DNA from: Variovorax sp. PBL-E5 | Lineage (GTDB): Bacteria > Pseudomonadota > Gammaproteobacteria > Burkholderiales > Burkholderiaceae_C | Direction of reading: 5' to 3' | Length of the DNA stretch: 64,000 nt | Assembly (NCBI RefSeq): GCF_901827185.1 | Contig: NZ_LR594671.1 | Span: 310,001 to 374,000, forward strand | Shown here: in pieces, positions 28,962 to 36,274 of the stretch | Layout of the letters: every line of letters starts with the position of its first letter | How positions within the stretch are numbered: the stretch's first letter is position 1 | The notes under the pieces: model-generated | The model's input: the letters and a program-made list of their open reading frames with translations, nothing else | Database searches by the model: none | What the model was told of the DNA's origin: nothing | Translations under genes and position numbers: made by a program

Positions 28962-29468
28962 ATGATCAAAGTTGGCGACGCCCTTCCTTCGGCCACCCTG
29001 CAGGAATACTCGGAGGTCGAAGGCGAAGGCTGCAGCATCGGCCCGAACCCGGTCGACGTGACCAAGGCTGCTGCAGGCAAAACCATTGCGCTGTTCGCGC
29101 TGCCCGGCGCATTCACGCCGACCTGCTCGGCCAAGCACGTGCCGGGCTATGTACAGCATTACGACGAACTCAAGGCCGCCGGCGTCGACGAGATCTGGTG
29201 CGTGAGCGTCAACGATGCCTTCGTGATGGGTGCATGGGCACGCGACCAGAAGACCGGTACCAAGGTGCGCATGCTGGCGGACGGCAGCGCGGCCTTCGCG
29301 AACGCCACCGGCCTCACGCTCGACCTGACGGCACGCGGCATGGGCGTGCGCAGCAACCGCTATTCGATGCTCGTGAAGGATGGCAAGGTCGCCATGCTCA
29401 ACGTCGAGGCGCCCGGCAAATTCGAAGTCAGCGACGCCGCCACGCTGTTGGCACAGGCACGCGCCTGA
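28962..29468 (+). CDS. Peroxiredoxin (Prx5/hybrid type)
   Basis: A 168-residue thiol peroxidase of the Prx5/AhpE-like group that reduces peroxides in the cytosol. The active-site motif PGAFTPTCSAKHVPGYV holds the peroxidatic Cys near residue 48, and a further conserved Cys occurs in DEIWCVSVND. The pattern R-S-x-R-Y-S-M-L-V is typical of the family. A second, C-terminal resolving Cys is not obvious, so it may use glutathione or the Cys in IWCV. ATG 28962 has GGAG eight bases upstream, located at the very end of the T-run of the upstream terminator. Confidence 0.92.
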   Translation: MIKVGDALPSATLQEYSEVEGEGCSIGPNPVDVTKAAAGKTIALFALPGAFTPTCSAKHVPGYVQHYDELKAAGVDEIWCVSVNDAFVMGAWARDQKTGTKVRMLADGSAAFANATGLTLDLTARGMGVRSNRYSMLVKDGKVAMLNVEAPGKFEVSDAATLLAQARA

Positions 29469-29500
29469 GTTTTCGGAGCGACGAACGACGTCGAATCGAA

Positions 29501-30370
29501 ATGCTTGATTCCAGGGAGCTAAAAAACTTCTGGCCGGCGATCATGACGCCGAGCCACGACGGCAAGTTCTTCCAGAACTATGTCGTCTCTCTGATGCACT
29601 TCATCGGTCTGGCCAACCAGACCGGCATGCGGCTGCAATTGTGCCTGCAGCAAGGCGAGAGCCTGGTCACCCGTGCGCGCAACAACTGCGTCGCGACCTT
29701 TCTTTCGCATCCCGAGTGGACGCACCTCTTCTGGATCGATGCCGACATCGGCTTCTCTGCGGAAGCCGCGACCCGGCTGCTGCTGTCGGACTACGACATC
29801 GCGTGCGGCGTCTATCCGCTCAAGCGCGAGGAATGGCCAGCGGAGGGTGTGCCGGCCAGCACCACGCGACAGCAGTTCGAGGCCACGTACACGCGCTACG
29901 CCGCGAACACCGATGTGATGCCCGGCGGCACGCCCAACATGGTCGACCTGATCGTGCAGCCCGATGGCTTCATGCGCGTGACCGAGGCGCCGACGGGCTT
30001 CATGGTCATCAAACGCCGCGTGTTCGAGCGCCTGATCGAGAGCTATCCCGAAATGCGCTATGTTCCCGACAGCCTGGGCGTTCCAGACGAAGGCCGGCAC
30101 TACAGATTCTTCGACGTCATGGTGGACCCGGTGACACGGCGCTACCTGTCGGAGGATTACGGCTTCTGCCGCCTCTGGTCGGGTCTTGGCGAATCGATCT
30201 ACATCGATGCCAATTCGAACCTGACGCACCAGGGCTCGAAGACCTACCGCGGCGACTTCGCCACTTCGCTGAAGACCTTTCTGCCGAATGCCCTTGGCGC
30301 GCCTGCCGGCTCCACCCTGCGCCTTCACGGCGCCGAGCACCTGAAGCCGAACGCGTTCCCGGGCTTTTGA
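29501..30370 (+). CDS. Glycosyltransferase-like (GT-A fold) protein
   Basis: A 289-residue cytosolic protein of an uncharacterised glycosyltransferase-like family. Visible are QQGESLVTRARNNCVATFL near residue 47, then WTHLFWIDADIGF with a DxD motif that in GT-A enzymes binds metal-nucleotide-sugar, then DIACGVYPLKREEW. A second acidic motif is EDYGFCRLW (about 225). There is no signal or membrane segment. Start ATG 29501 is 32 bases after the peroxiredoxin stop, and there is no surrounding polysaccharide locus. Donor and acceptor are unknown; relatives in phages and bacteria with the same D-A-D-I-G motif exist to my knowledge. Confidence 0.65.
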   Translation: MLDSRELKNFWPAIMTPSHDGKFFQNYVVSLMHFIGLANQTGMRLQLCLQQGESLVTRARNNCVATFLSHPEWTHLFWIDADIGFSAEAATRLLLSDYDIACGVYPLKREEWPAEGVPASTTRQQFEATYTRYAANTDVMPGGTPNMVDLIVQPDGFMRVTEAPTGFMVIKRRVFERLIESYPEMRYVPDSLGVPDEGRHYRFFDVMVDPVTRRYLSEDYGFCRLWSGLGESIYIDANSNLTHQGSKTYRGDFATSLKTFLPNALGAPAGSTLRLHGAEHLKPNAFPGF

Positions 30371-30955
30371 TCAGCCGACGTCGACCTTGAGGTAGTGCGA
30401 CCCTGCGATCGGGTTGTGATAGTAGGGTGGCACTTCCACGAAGCCCAGGTCCTCGTAGAGCGCGCGCGCCGACTCCATGTCGTCGAGTGTGTCCAGCAAC
30501 ACACAGGCGTAGCCCGCGCTGCGCGCTGCGTCCAGGATGGCCTCGGCCAACTGCCGTCCCAGGCCGAGACCGCGGAAGGCGGGACGCACATAGAGGCGCT
30601 TCATCTCGGCGGCATTCGGATAGTCGGTCGTGTCGAGCGGTCGCAGCGCGCAGCAGCCTGCGACGTGCGCGAACCCTCCCTGTGCGCGCGGCAGCAGCGG
30701 CGCATCGACCGCACCCGATGCGTGGGCCGTGTCGACCAGCGCCAGCAGCAGCGCGCCTCGCGGTTCCGCATAGTCCCCGGGAAGGCGTGCCAACTCCTCG
30801 TCGAAGTTCTGGAATCCGAGATCGATGCCCAGCGATGCGGCGTAGTCGCGAAAGACCGCGCGCGTCGCCTCGATCTCATGCGCCTCGTCGGGCGTGATCA
30901 GGATCACCGCCGGGGTGCCGGCGAGCGGCAGCGGACGTGAAACCGGGTTGCTCAT
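30371..30955 (-). CDS. GNAT family N-acetyltransferase
   Basis: A 194-residue acetyltransferase. The acetyl-CoA binding motif A region is RPAFRGLGLGRQLAEAIL (R-G-x-G-x-G/A), preceded by AEMKRLYV, and motif B is ALYEDLGFVEVPPYYHNP. The acceptor is unknown. Start ATG 30955 overlaps the stop of the upstream cytochrome gene (ATGA), so the pair forms one transcription unit. The stop is immediately next to the convergent glycosyltransferase-like gene. Confidence 0.9.
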   Translation of the reverse strand: MSNPVSRPLPLAGTPAVILITPDEAHEIEATRAVFRDYAASLGIDLGFQNFDEELARLPGDYAEPRGALLLALVDTAHASGAVDAPLLPRAQGGFAHVAGCCALRPLDTTDYPNAAEMKRLYVRPAFRGLGLGRQLAEAILDAARSAGYACVLLDTLDDMESARALYEDLGFVEVPPYYHNPIAGSHYLKVDVG

Positions 30956-31665
30956 GCTCTGAGGGAGGCGATCCACGCCGCGAAACCCGCGCACAGCGCG
31001 AACACCACGAGCGCCACCAGGCGCGACGCAGCGTCGTCGCGGCTGGAGGGGGCCGCGCCTTCGGTGATCAGCTTGTCGCCTGAAATCATCGGCCGCACCA
31101 GCGGCCGGCGCTTGACGAACACGTAGTAGAGCACCGCCAGCACGTGCAGGCTCACCAGCGCGATCACGATCCACTTGCCCGGCGCCTTGTGCCAGCCCGT
31201 CGCCGCGCTGACGACGGCGTCGGAGACGAAGCGGGTGAGCGGCCCCGATGCCGAGATTTCGTCGTCCGACACCAGCCCGGTCGAGACCTGCACCGCCAGA
31301 ATGCCGAGCACGCCGAACACCGACAACGCGCCCAGCGGCGTGTGGCCGATGAGGTGATCCGGATGGCCGCGGCCGCCCAGATACGCGACGAGCGAGGAGG
31401 GCGCATAGACGAAGGCGTGAAAGCGCGACCACCGGCCGCCCACGAAACCCCAGATCAGCCGGAACAGCAGCAGCGACAGCACGGCGTAGCCCAGGCGAAA
31501 GTGCCATTCCATGATGTCGCCGAGCCCGGTCGCGATCAGGCCGATCACGGCCACCGCCAGGATCCAGTGGAAGAGCCGCGTCGGCAAGTCCCAGACCCGC
31601 GTGCGGGGCAGGCTGGCGCGATCCCGGCCTGCGCTGTGCATGGAGGGCTCGAAGGGGGCTGTCAT
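30952..31665 (-). CDS. Cytochrome b561 family membrane protein
   Basis: A 237-residue dihaem-type cytochrome b561 related to the Ni/Fe-hydrogenase cytochrome b subunit. Four to five membrane helices are visible. Histidines likely to bind haem appear in WDLPTRLFHWILA (first helix), RFHAFVYAP, GHTPLGALSVF and VSLHVLAVLYY (last helix). The WDxPTRxFHW start is diagnostic. Such proteins often pass electrons to a periplasmic cytochrome c; a cytochrome c' lies divergently 157 bases away. Start ATG 31665; the last base pair of the coding region overlaps the GNAT start. Confidence 0.9.
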   Translation of the reverse strand: MTAPFEPSMHSAGRDRASLPRTRVWDLPTRLFHWILAVAVIGLIATGLGDIMEWHFRLGYAVLSLLLFRLIWGFVGGRWSRFHAFVYAPSSLVAYLGGRGHPDHLIGHTPLGALSVFGVLGILAVQVSTGLVSDDEISASGPLTRFVSDAVVSAATGWHKAPGKWIVIALVSLHVLAVLYYVFVKRRPLVRPMISGDKLITEGAAPSSRDDAASRLVALVVFALCAGFAAWIASLRA

Positions 31666-31822
31666 CGAAGAGGTTGGCGAGGCGGCACGATGCGCAGATT
31701 AGCAAATTTCAGCGGTGGCGCGCGTAATGGCTTGCCTGGTCCCGAGCGCAGAATCGCGTGTTCCCCTAAACTCGCCGGCGGCGCCGTGGCCCACGGACGG
31801 CTCAGCAGACGAAGGAATCACG

Positions 31823-32272
31823 ATGAATCGCCTTGTCCCGTTCATGCTGGCGGCCGCCTGTGCCGCGCTGTCCGTGCCGGCGGCCGCCCAGTTTGCCAAG
31901 CCCGAAGACGCCATCAAATATCGCCAGAGCGTGATGTTCCTGCAGAACCAGCATTTCGGCCGCATCGCCACCATGGCCAATGGCCGGGTGCCCTATGACG
32001 CTGCGGCGGCACTGGCGAATGCGGACCTGGTGGCCACCATCGCCAAGCTGCCATGGAGCGGCGCCTATGCGCAGGGAACCGAAGGCGGCAAGGCCAAGCC
32101 CGAAATCTGGACGGAACAGGCCAAGTTCAAGGAATTGAGCGACACGCTGGTGGACGAAACCGGCAAGCTGGCGACAGCCGCCAAGTCCAACAACCTGGAC
32201 GCCATCAAGACCTCGGTCGCTGCTGTCGGGGAGACCTGCAAGTCCTGCCACGACAGCTTCCGCAAGCGCTGA
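31823..32272 (+). CDS. Cytochrome c' (class II c-type cytochrome)
   Basis: A 149-residue periplasmic monohaem cytochrome. A Sec signal peptide ends near AAAQF, followed by a four-helix type sequence (PEDAIKYRQSVMFLQNQHFGRI). The single haem site CKSCH is at the extreme C-terminus, followed by DSFRKR, the hallmark of class II cytochromes. They bind NO or CO or carry electrons. ATG 31823 has GAAGGA upstream. The divergent cytochrome b561 gene may supply its partner. Confidence 0.93.
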   Translation: MNRLVPFMLAAACAALSVPAAAQFAKPEDAIKYRQSVMFLQNQHFGRIATMANGRVPYDAAAALANADLVATIAKLPWSGAYAQGTEGGKAKPEIWTEQAKFKELSDTLVDETGKLATAAKSNNLDAIKTSVAAVGETCKSCHDSFRKR

Positions 32273-32303
32273 ACGGGCGGCGCCGCGGCTGCAGCCGCGA
32301 AGC

Positions 32304-32801
32304 CTAGGCTTCGGCGAGGAGCTTCTCGATCAGCTTGTGCAGTTCGGCGAAGTCGGGTTCGCCGACATAGCGCTTCACGATCTCGCCGTGCTTGTTCACG
32401 ACATAGCTGGTCGGCGTGAGCTTCACGTCGCCCCAGGCCTGGGCCACCGCGCCGGTGTTGTCGATCGCCACCTTGAACGGCAGCTTGCGCGTCTCGGCAT
32501 AGTTGATCACGTAGCTGGGCGGGTCGTAGCTCATGGCGACCGCCAGCGTGTCGAAGCCCTGACTCTTGTACTTGTCGTAGGTTGCGATCACCTTGGGCAT
32601 CTCGCCCACGCAGGTGACACAGCTGGTGGCCCAGAAGTTGACCAGCGTCACCTTGCCCTTGAGGTCGTCCGTGCTCTTCTTGCTGCCGTCGAGCAGCACG
32701 AAGGTCGATGCCGGCGCTGCCGTGGCTCCCGTGTTCAGATACACGCCCACACCGATGGCCAGGGCAATCGCGGTTGCGGCGACGTAGATGATTTTTTTCA
32801 T
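32304..32801 (-). CDS. TlpA/ResA-like thiol-disulfide oxidoreductase
   Basis: A 165-residue thioredoxin-fold protein anchored by an N-terminal hydrophobic segment (IIYVAATAIALAIGVGVYL), facing the periplasm. The active site is ATSCVTCVGEMP, i.e. CVTC rather than the usual CPPC or CGPC, in the redoxin domain (about 30-160) with cis-Pro motif LTPTSYVV. Such proteins reduce apocytochrome c or other periplasmic thiols. It lies convergent to cytochrome c', and together with the b561 gene gives a c-type cytochrome neighbourhood. Confidence 0.9.
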   Translation of the reverse strand: MKKIIYVAATAIALAIGVGVYLNTGATAAPASTFVLLDGSKKSTDDLKGKVTLVNFWATSCVTCVGEMPKVIATYDKYKSQGFDTLAVAMSYDPPSYVINYAETRKLPFKVAIDNTGAVAQAWGDVKLTPTSYVVNKHGEIVKRYVGEPDFAELHKLIEKLLAEA

Positions 32802-32892
32802 GGGGAGACGGATGGAGGAACCCCGGCCATTTTAGTTCCGCTTCGAGGATCGTGCTTGGCGCCGGAATGCCATGGGCAGGACGCCCTCGATA

Positions 32893-33438
32893 ATGGCCTT
32901 TGCCATGCCATCCCTGTTCCGTCCCCATTTCGCATCACTCGCGCTGGCCTTTCTTGCCGCATGCAGTCCCACTTTCAACTGGCGTGAAGTGCCGATCGGG
33001 GAGGACGGCGTGGTGGCGCTTCTGCCCTGCAAGGCCGATCATGCGACGCGCGCGCTGCCGCTCGGTGGCGCGGAGTCGGTTGCTGTGGATGTGAGCGGCT
33101 GCGAGGCCGGCGGCGCCACTTTCGCCGTCGCGCATGCCACGGCCACCAGCACGGTGCAGGCCGAGGCCTGGATGAGCGCCTGGCGCGCAGCGACTCGCAC
33201 CCGCCTGGCCGGTGCATCGATCCAGGAAGCCGCAGCCGTCGTGCAGCGCGCGGCATCCTCCCCGGCGCCCGGGCGGCTCGACGCGCAGGGCGCAGGGGCC
33301 AGTGCCACGCCGACCCATGTGCTCTGGTTCGCCCAGCAGGGCGCAGGCAAGGTCTCGCTCTACCAGGCGACCGTGCTGGGAAAGCCCTCGTCGGCCGAAG
33401 CGATCAAGACTTTCTTCGAAGGCCTGCGTGTTCCCTGA
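32893..33438 (+). CDS. Putative lipoprotein of unknown function
   Basis: A 181-residue protein not recognised. The N-terminus has a hydrophobic stretch ending in the lipobox LAAC (about residue 23), suggesting outer-membrane or periplasmic anchoring. The mature part has no domain I know; it is Ala-rich, with three further Cys including LLPCKAD and VSGCEAG that could form a disulfide. The start at 32893 or 32905 is uncertain since no good ribosome site is seen. It is followed by the PTS genes with a 77-base gap, and its role is not predicted. Confidence 0.6.
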   Translation: MAFAMPSLFRPHFASLALAFLAACSPTFNWREVPIGEDGVVALLPCKADHATRALPLGGAESVAVDVSGCEAGGATFAVAHATATSTVQAEAWMSAWRAATRTRLAGASIQEAAAVVQRAASSPAPGRLDAQGAGASATPTHVLWFAQQGAGKVSLYQATVLGKPSSAEAIKTFFEGLRVP

Positions 33439-33515
33439 GTGCCGGCCGCGCGTTGTCTCCTGGTCACTTGCTCCCATGGGTGTCCCCGCATAATCGACAG
33501 GCCCCTTCGATCCGC

Positions 33516-33971
33516 ATGAACAGCATCTTCATCATCGCCCATTCACCGCTCGCACAGGCGCTGCGGCAATGTGCGCTGCATGTGTTCCCCGATTGCGAAC
33601 CCTCGATCGTCGCGCTCGACGTGCTGCCCAACGTGTCGCCCGAAGAAACGCTCGGTGCCGCGCGCATCACGCTGGCGCAGCTGCTGCCCACGCCGCGCTC
33701 CCAGGTGCTGGTGCTGGCCGACGTGTTCGGCGCCACGCCCTGCAACGTGGCGCAGAAGCTGGTCGACGGCATCCGTTCGCGGCTGGTGGCCGGCGTCAAC
33801 CTGCCGATGCTGCTGCGGGCGGTAAGCTACCGCAACGAACCGCTCGACACCCTCGTGCAGCGGGCGCTCACCGGCGGGACGGCGGGTGTGATGCAAGTGG
33901 CGGTCACGGCACCGCAAAACCAGGCAAGAAGAAAGCACAGTGACCAAGACATCCGTGACCATCAGCAATAA
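33516..33971 (+). CDS. PTS EIIA component, mannose family
   Basis: A 151-residue PTS EIIA domain of the fructose/mannose family. The phosphorylated residue is His9 in IIAHSPLAQAL; FGATPCNVAQKL (about 72-83) is the second family signature. It overlaps ptsH by 32 bases, and ptsI follows. There is no EIIB or EIIC gene near, so the set probably acts in regulation rather than sugar uptake; such truncated systems are common in betaproteobacteria. Start ATG 33516. Confidence 0.9.
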   Translation: MNSIFIIAHSPLAQALRQCALHVFPDCEPSIVALDVLPNVSPEETLGAARITLAQLLPTPRSQVLVLADVFGATPCNVAQKLVDGIRSRLVAGVNLPMLLRAVSYRNEPLDTLVQRALTGGTAGVMQVAVTAPQNQARRKHSDQDIRDHQQ

Positions 33972-34209
33972 GCTGGGCCTGCATGCGCGCGCGTCGGCCA
34001 AGCTCACCAAGCTCGCAGGGAGCTTCCCCTGCGATGTCTGGCTCGCGCGCGATGATCGCCGCGTCAATGCCAAGAGCATCATGGGCGTGATGATGCTGGC
34101 CGCCGGCCTCGGCGTGGTGGTGGAGGTCGAGACGCAGGGCGAGCGCGAGCAGGAGGCGCTGGACGCGATCGTTGCCTTGATGAACGACAAATTCGGAGAA
34201 GGCGAATGA
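33940..34209 (+). CDS. ptsH: Phosphocarrier protein HPr
   Basis: An 89-residue phosphocarrier. The active-site His15 is in GLHARASAKL, and Ser46 lies in NAKSIMGVMMLAA. The start is GTG 33940 within the 3' end of the EIIA gene; it is the only start that gives the normal N-terminus (residues before His15). HPr relays phosphate from EI to EIIA. The stop overlaps the ptsI start region by four bases. HPr kinase (HprK), often elsewhere in this group, could phosphorylate Ser46. Confidence 0.95.
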   Translation: MTKTSVTISNKLGLHARASAKLTKLAGSFPCDVWLARDDRRVNAKSIMGVMMLAAGLGVVVEVETQGEREQEALDAIVALMNDKFGEGE

Positions 34210-36017
34210 CCTTTGCCGTCCACGGGCTCCCGGTTGCCCGTGGCATTGCCATCGGCCGCGCCGTGCTGGTGGTCTCGAGCCGCATCGACGTGGCCCACTA
34301 TTTCATCAAGCCCGAGCAGATCGAGACCGAGATCGACCGTGTGCGCACGGCGCGCAACGCGGTGTCCGAGGAGCTGCAGAAGCTGCAGGCCAGCGTTGCG
34401 CTGATGGGGCCGAACGACACGCCGCACGAACTCGCCGCGCTGCTCGATGTGCACCAGATGCTGCTGCAGGACGAAGTCCTCACCGGCGGCGTCAAGCACT
34501 GGATCACCGAGCGCCTCTACAACGCCGAATGGGCGCTGACCACGCAGCTCGAAGTGATCGCGCGCCAGTTCGACGAGATGGAGGACGAGTACCTGCGCGA
34601 ACGCAAGGCCGACCTGGAGCAGGTCGTCGAGCGCCTGCTGCACCGCATGAAGGGCACGGCCGCGGTGCTGGCGCCGACCCCGCCGCGGCGCAAGCGTGCG
34701 GCCGAGACGGAAGAGGGCGGCGACGATCCGGTCGCCAGCGAGGCGATCGATGCACCGCTGGTGCTGATCGCGCACGACCTCTCGCCGGCCGACATGCTGC
34801 AGTTCAAGAAGAGCGTGTTCGCCGGCTTCGTCACCGACGTCGGCGGGCGCACTTCGCACACCGCGATCGTCGCACGCAGCATGGACATCCCGGCCGTCGT
34901 CGGCGCGCGCAGCGCGAGCCAACTGGTGCGGCAGGACGACTGGGTCATCATCGACGGCGACACCGGCGTGATGATCGTCGACCCCTCGCCGATCATCCTG
35001 GCCGAGTACGGCTTCAAGCAGCGCCAGGGCGACCTCGAGCGCGGCCGGCTGGCCCGGCTGCGCCACAAGCCGGCCGTCACGCTCGACGGCCAGCGCGTCG
35101 ACCTGCTGGCCAACATCGAGATGCCCGAGGACACGATCGGCGCCGTCAAGGCGGGCGCCGTCGGCGTCGGCCTGTTCCGCAGCGAATTCCTTTTCATGGG
35201 CCGCGAGGCGCAGCGTCTCACGCGCCTGCCCGACGAAGAGGAGCAGTACCAGGCCTACAAGCGCGCGGTCGAGGGCATGCAGGGCATGCCGGTCACCATC
35301 CGGACCATCGACGTCGGCGCCGACAAGCCGCTCGACGGCAAGTCGGTGCGCGACGACGCGCACCTGAATCCGGCGCTCGGCCTGCGCGCGATCCGCTGGA
35401 GCCTGGCCGACCCGGCCATGTTCCTCACGCAGCTGCGCGCCATCCTGCGCGCCGCCGCGCACGGCGAGATCCACCTGCTCATCCCGATGCTCGCGCACGC
35501 GAGCGAGATTCGCCAGACCATCTCGCTGATCGACTTCGCACGCGCCGAGCTCGACAACCGCGGCGCGGTGCATGGCGCGGTCAAGCTCGGCGCGATGATC
35601 GAGATCCCGGCCGCCGCGCTCACGCTCAAGACCTTCCTCAAGCACTTCGATTTCCTGTCGATCGGCACCAACGACCTGATCCAGTACACGCTGGCCATCG
35701 ACCGCGCCGACGAATCGGTGGCGCATCTCTACGACCCGGCCCATCCGGCCGTGCTACGCCTGGTCGCCGACACCATCGCCGAGTGCCGGCGCCAGGGCAA
35801 GGGCGTCAGCGTGTGCGGCGAAATGGCCGGCGACATCGTATTCACGCGCTTGCTGCTCGGCCTCGGCCTGCGCAGCTTCTCGATGCACCCCTCGCAGATC
35901 CTCGCGGTCAAGCAGGAAGTGCTGCGCGCCGACGCGGGCAAGCTCGAGGCCTGGGCGCAGCAGGTGCTCGAGGCCGAGGATCCCGCCGCCGCGCTCGTGC
36001 CGGTGCCGGCGCGTTAG
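34206..36017 (+). CDS. ptsI: PTS Enzyme I (phosphoenolpyruvate-protein phosphotransferase)
   Basis: Transfers phosphate from PEP to HPr; 603 residues. The phosphorylated His is in GGRTSHTAIVAR at about residue 218, against 189 in E. coli, because about 25 charged residues (PPRRKRAAETEEGGDDP, about 161-177) are inserted between the HPr-binding domain and the swivel domain. The PEP-binding domain shows GLFRSEFLFM, the DVGADKPL stretch, and CGEMAGD with the catalytic Cys. There is no GAF domain, so it is not PtsP. It overlaps ptsH by four bases. Confidence 0.95.
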   Translation: MTFAVHGLPVARGIAIGRAVLVVSSRIDVAHYFIKPEQIETEIDRVRTARNAVSEELQKLQASVALMGPNDTPHELAALLDVHQMLLQDEVLTGGVKHWITERLYNAEWALTTQLEVIARQFDEMEDEYLRERKADLEQVVERLLHRMKGTAAVLAPTPPRRKRAAETEEGGDDPVASEAIDAPLVLIAHDLSPADMLQFKKSVFAGFVTDVGGRTSHTAIVARSMDIPAVVGARSASQLVRQDDWVIIDGDTGVMIVDPSPIILAEYGFKQRQGDLERGRLARLRHKPAVTLDGQRVDLLANIEMPEDTIGAVKAGAVGVGLFRSEFLFMGREAQRLTRLPDEEEQYQAYKRAVEGMQGMPVTIRTIDVGADKPLDGKSVRDDAHLNPALGLRAIRWSLADPAMFLTQLRAILRAAAHGEIHLLIPMLAHASEIRQTISLIDFARAELDNRGAVHGAVKLGAMIEIPAAALTLKTFLKHFDFLSIGTNDLIQYTLAIDRADESVAHLYDPAHPAVLRLVADTIAECRRQGKGVSVCGEMAGDIVFTRLLLGLGLRSFSMHPSQILAVKQEVLRADAGKLEAWAQQVLEAEDPAAALVPVPAR

Positions 36018-36274
36018 TCGCGACCGCGCGCGCGGCGCCGCCGTCGCGCCTCTCTCAGGGTTTGCACGCAGTCGCGCATCCGGTGGTCCGGGCGCCGCGC
36101 TCACCCTGCGCACGGGTTGCCGGCAACGCCGTCCCGCATGCGTGCATGAAGCCCTGATAAATCAATAACTTAGCTCGCCGCTTGCCTCGGTCGAGGCATG
36201 GCACACCCGTTGCTCTGTCCATGGGCCGGTCGCATCACCCGATGCGGCACGAGTCCATGACACAGGAGACAACG

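Noticed and set aside
33543..35744. A 733-codon minus-strand frame opposite the PTS genes
   Set aside because: Same explanation: antisense to EIIA, HPr and EI with low-complexity translation.
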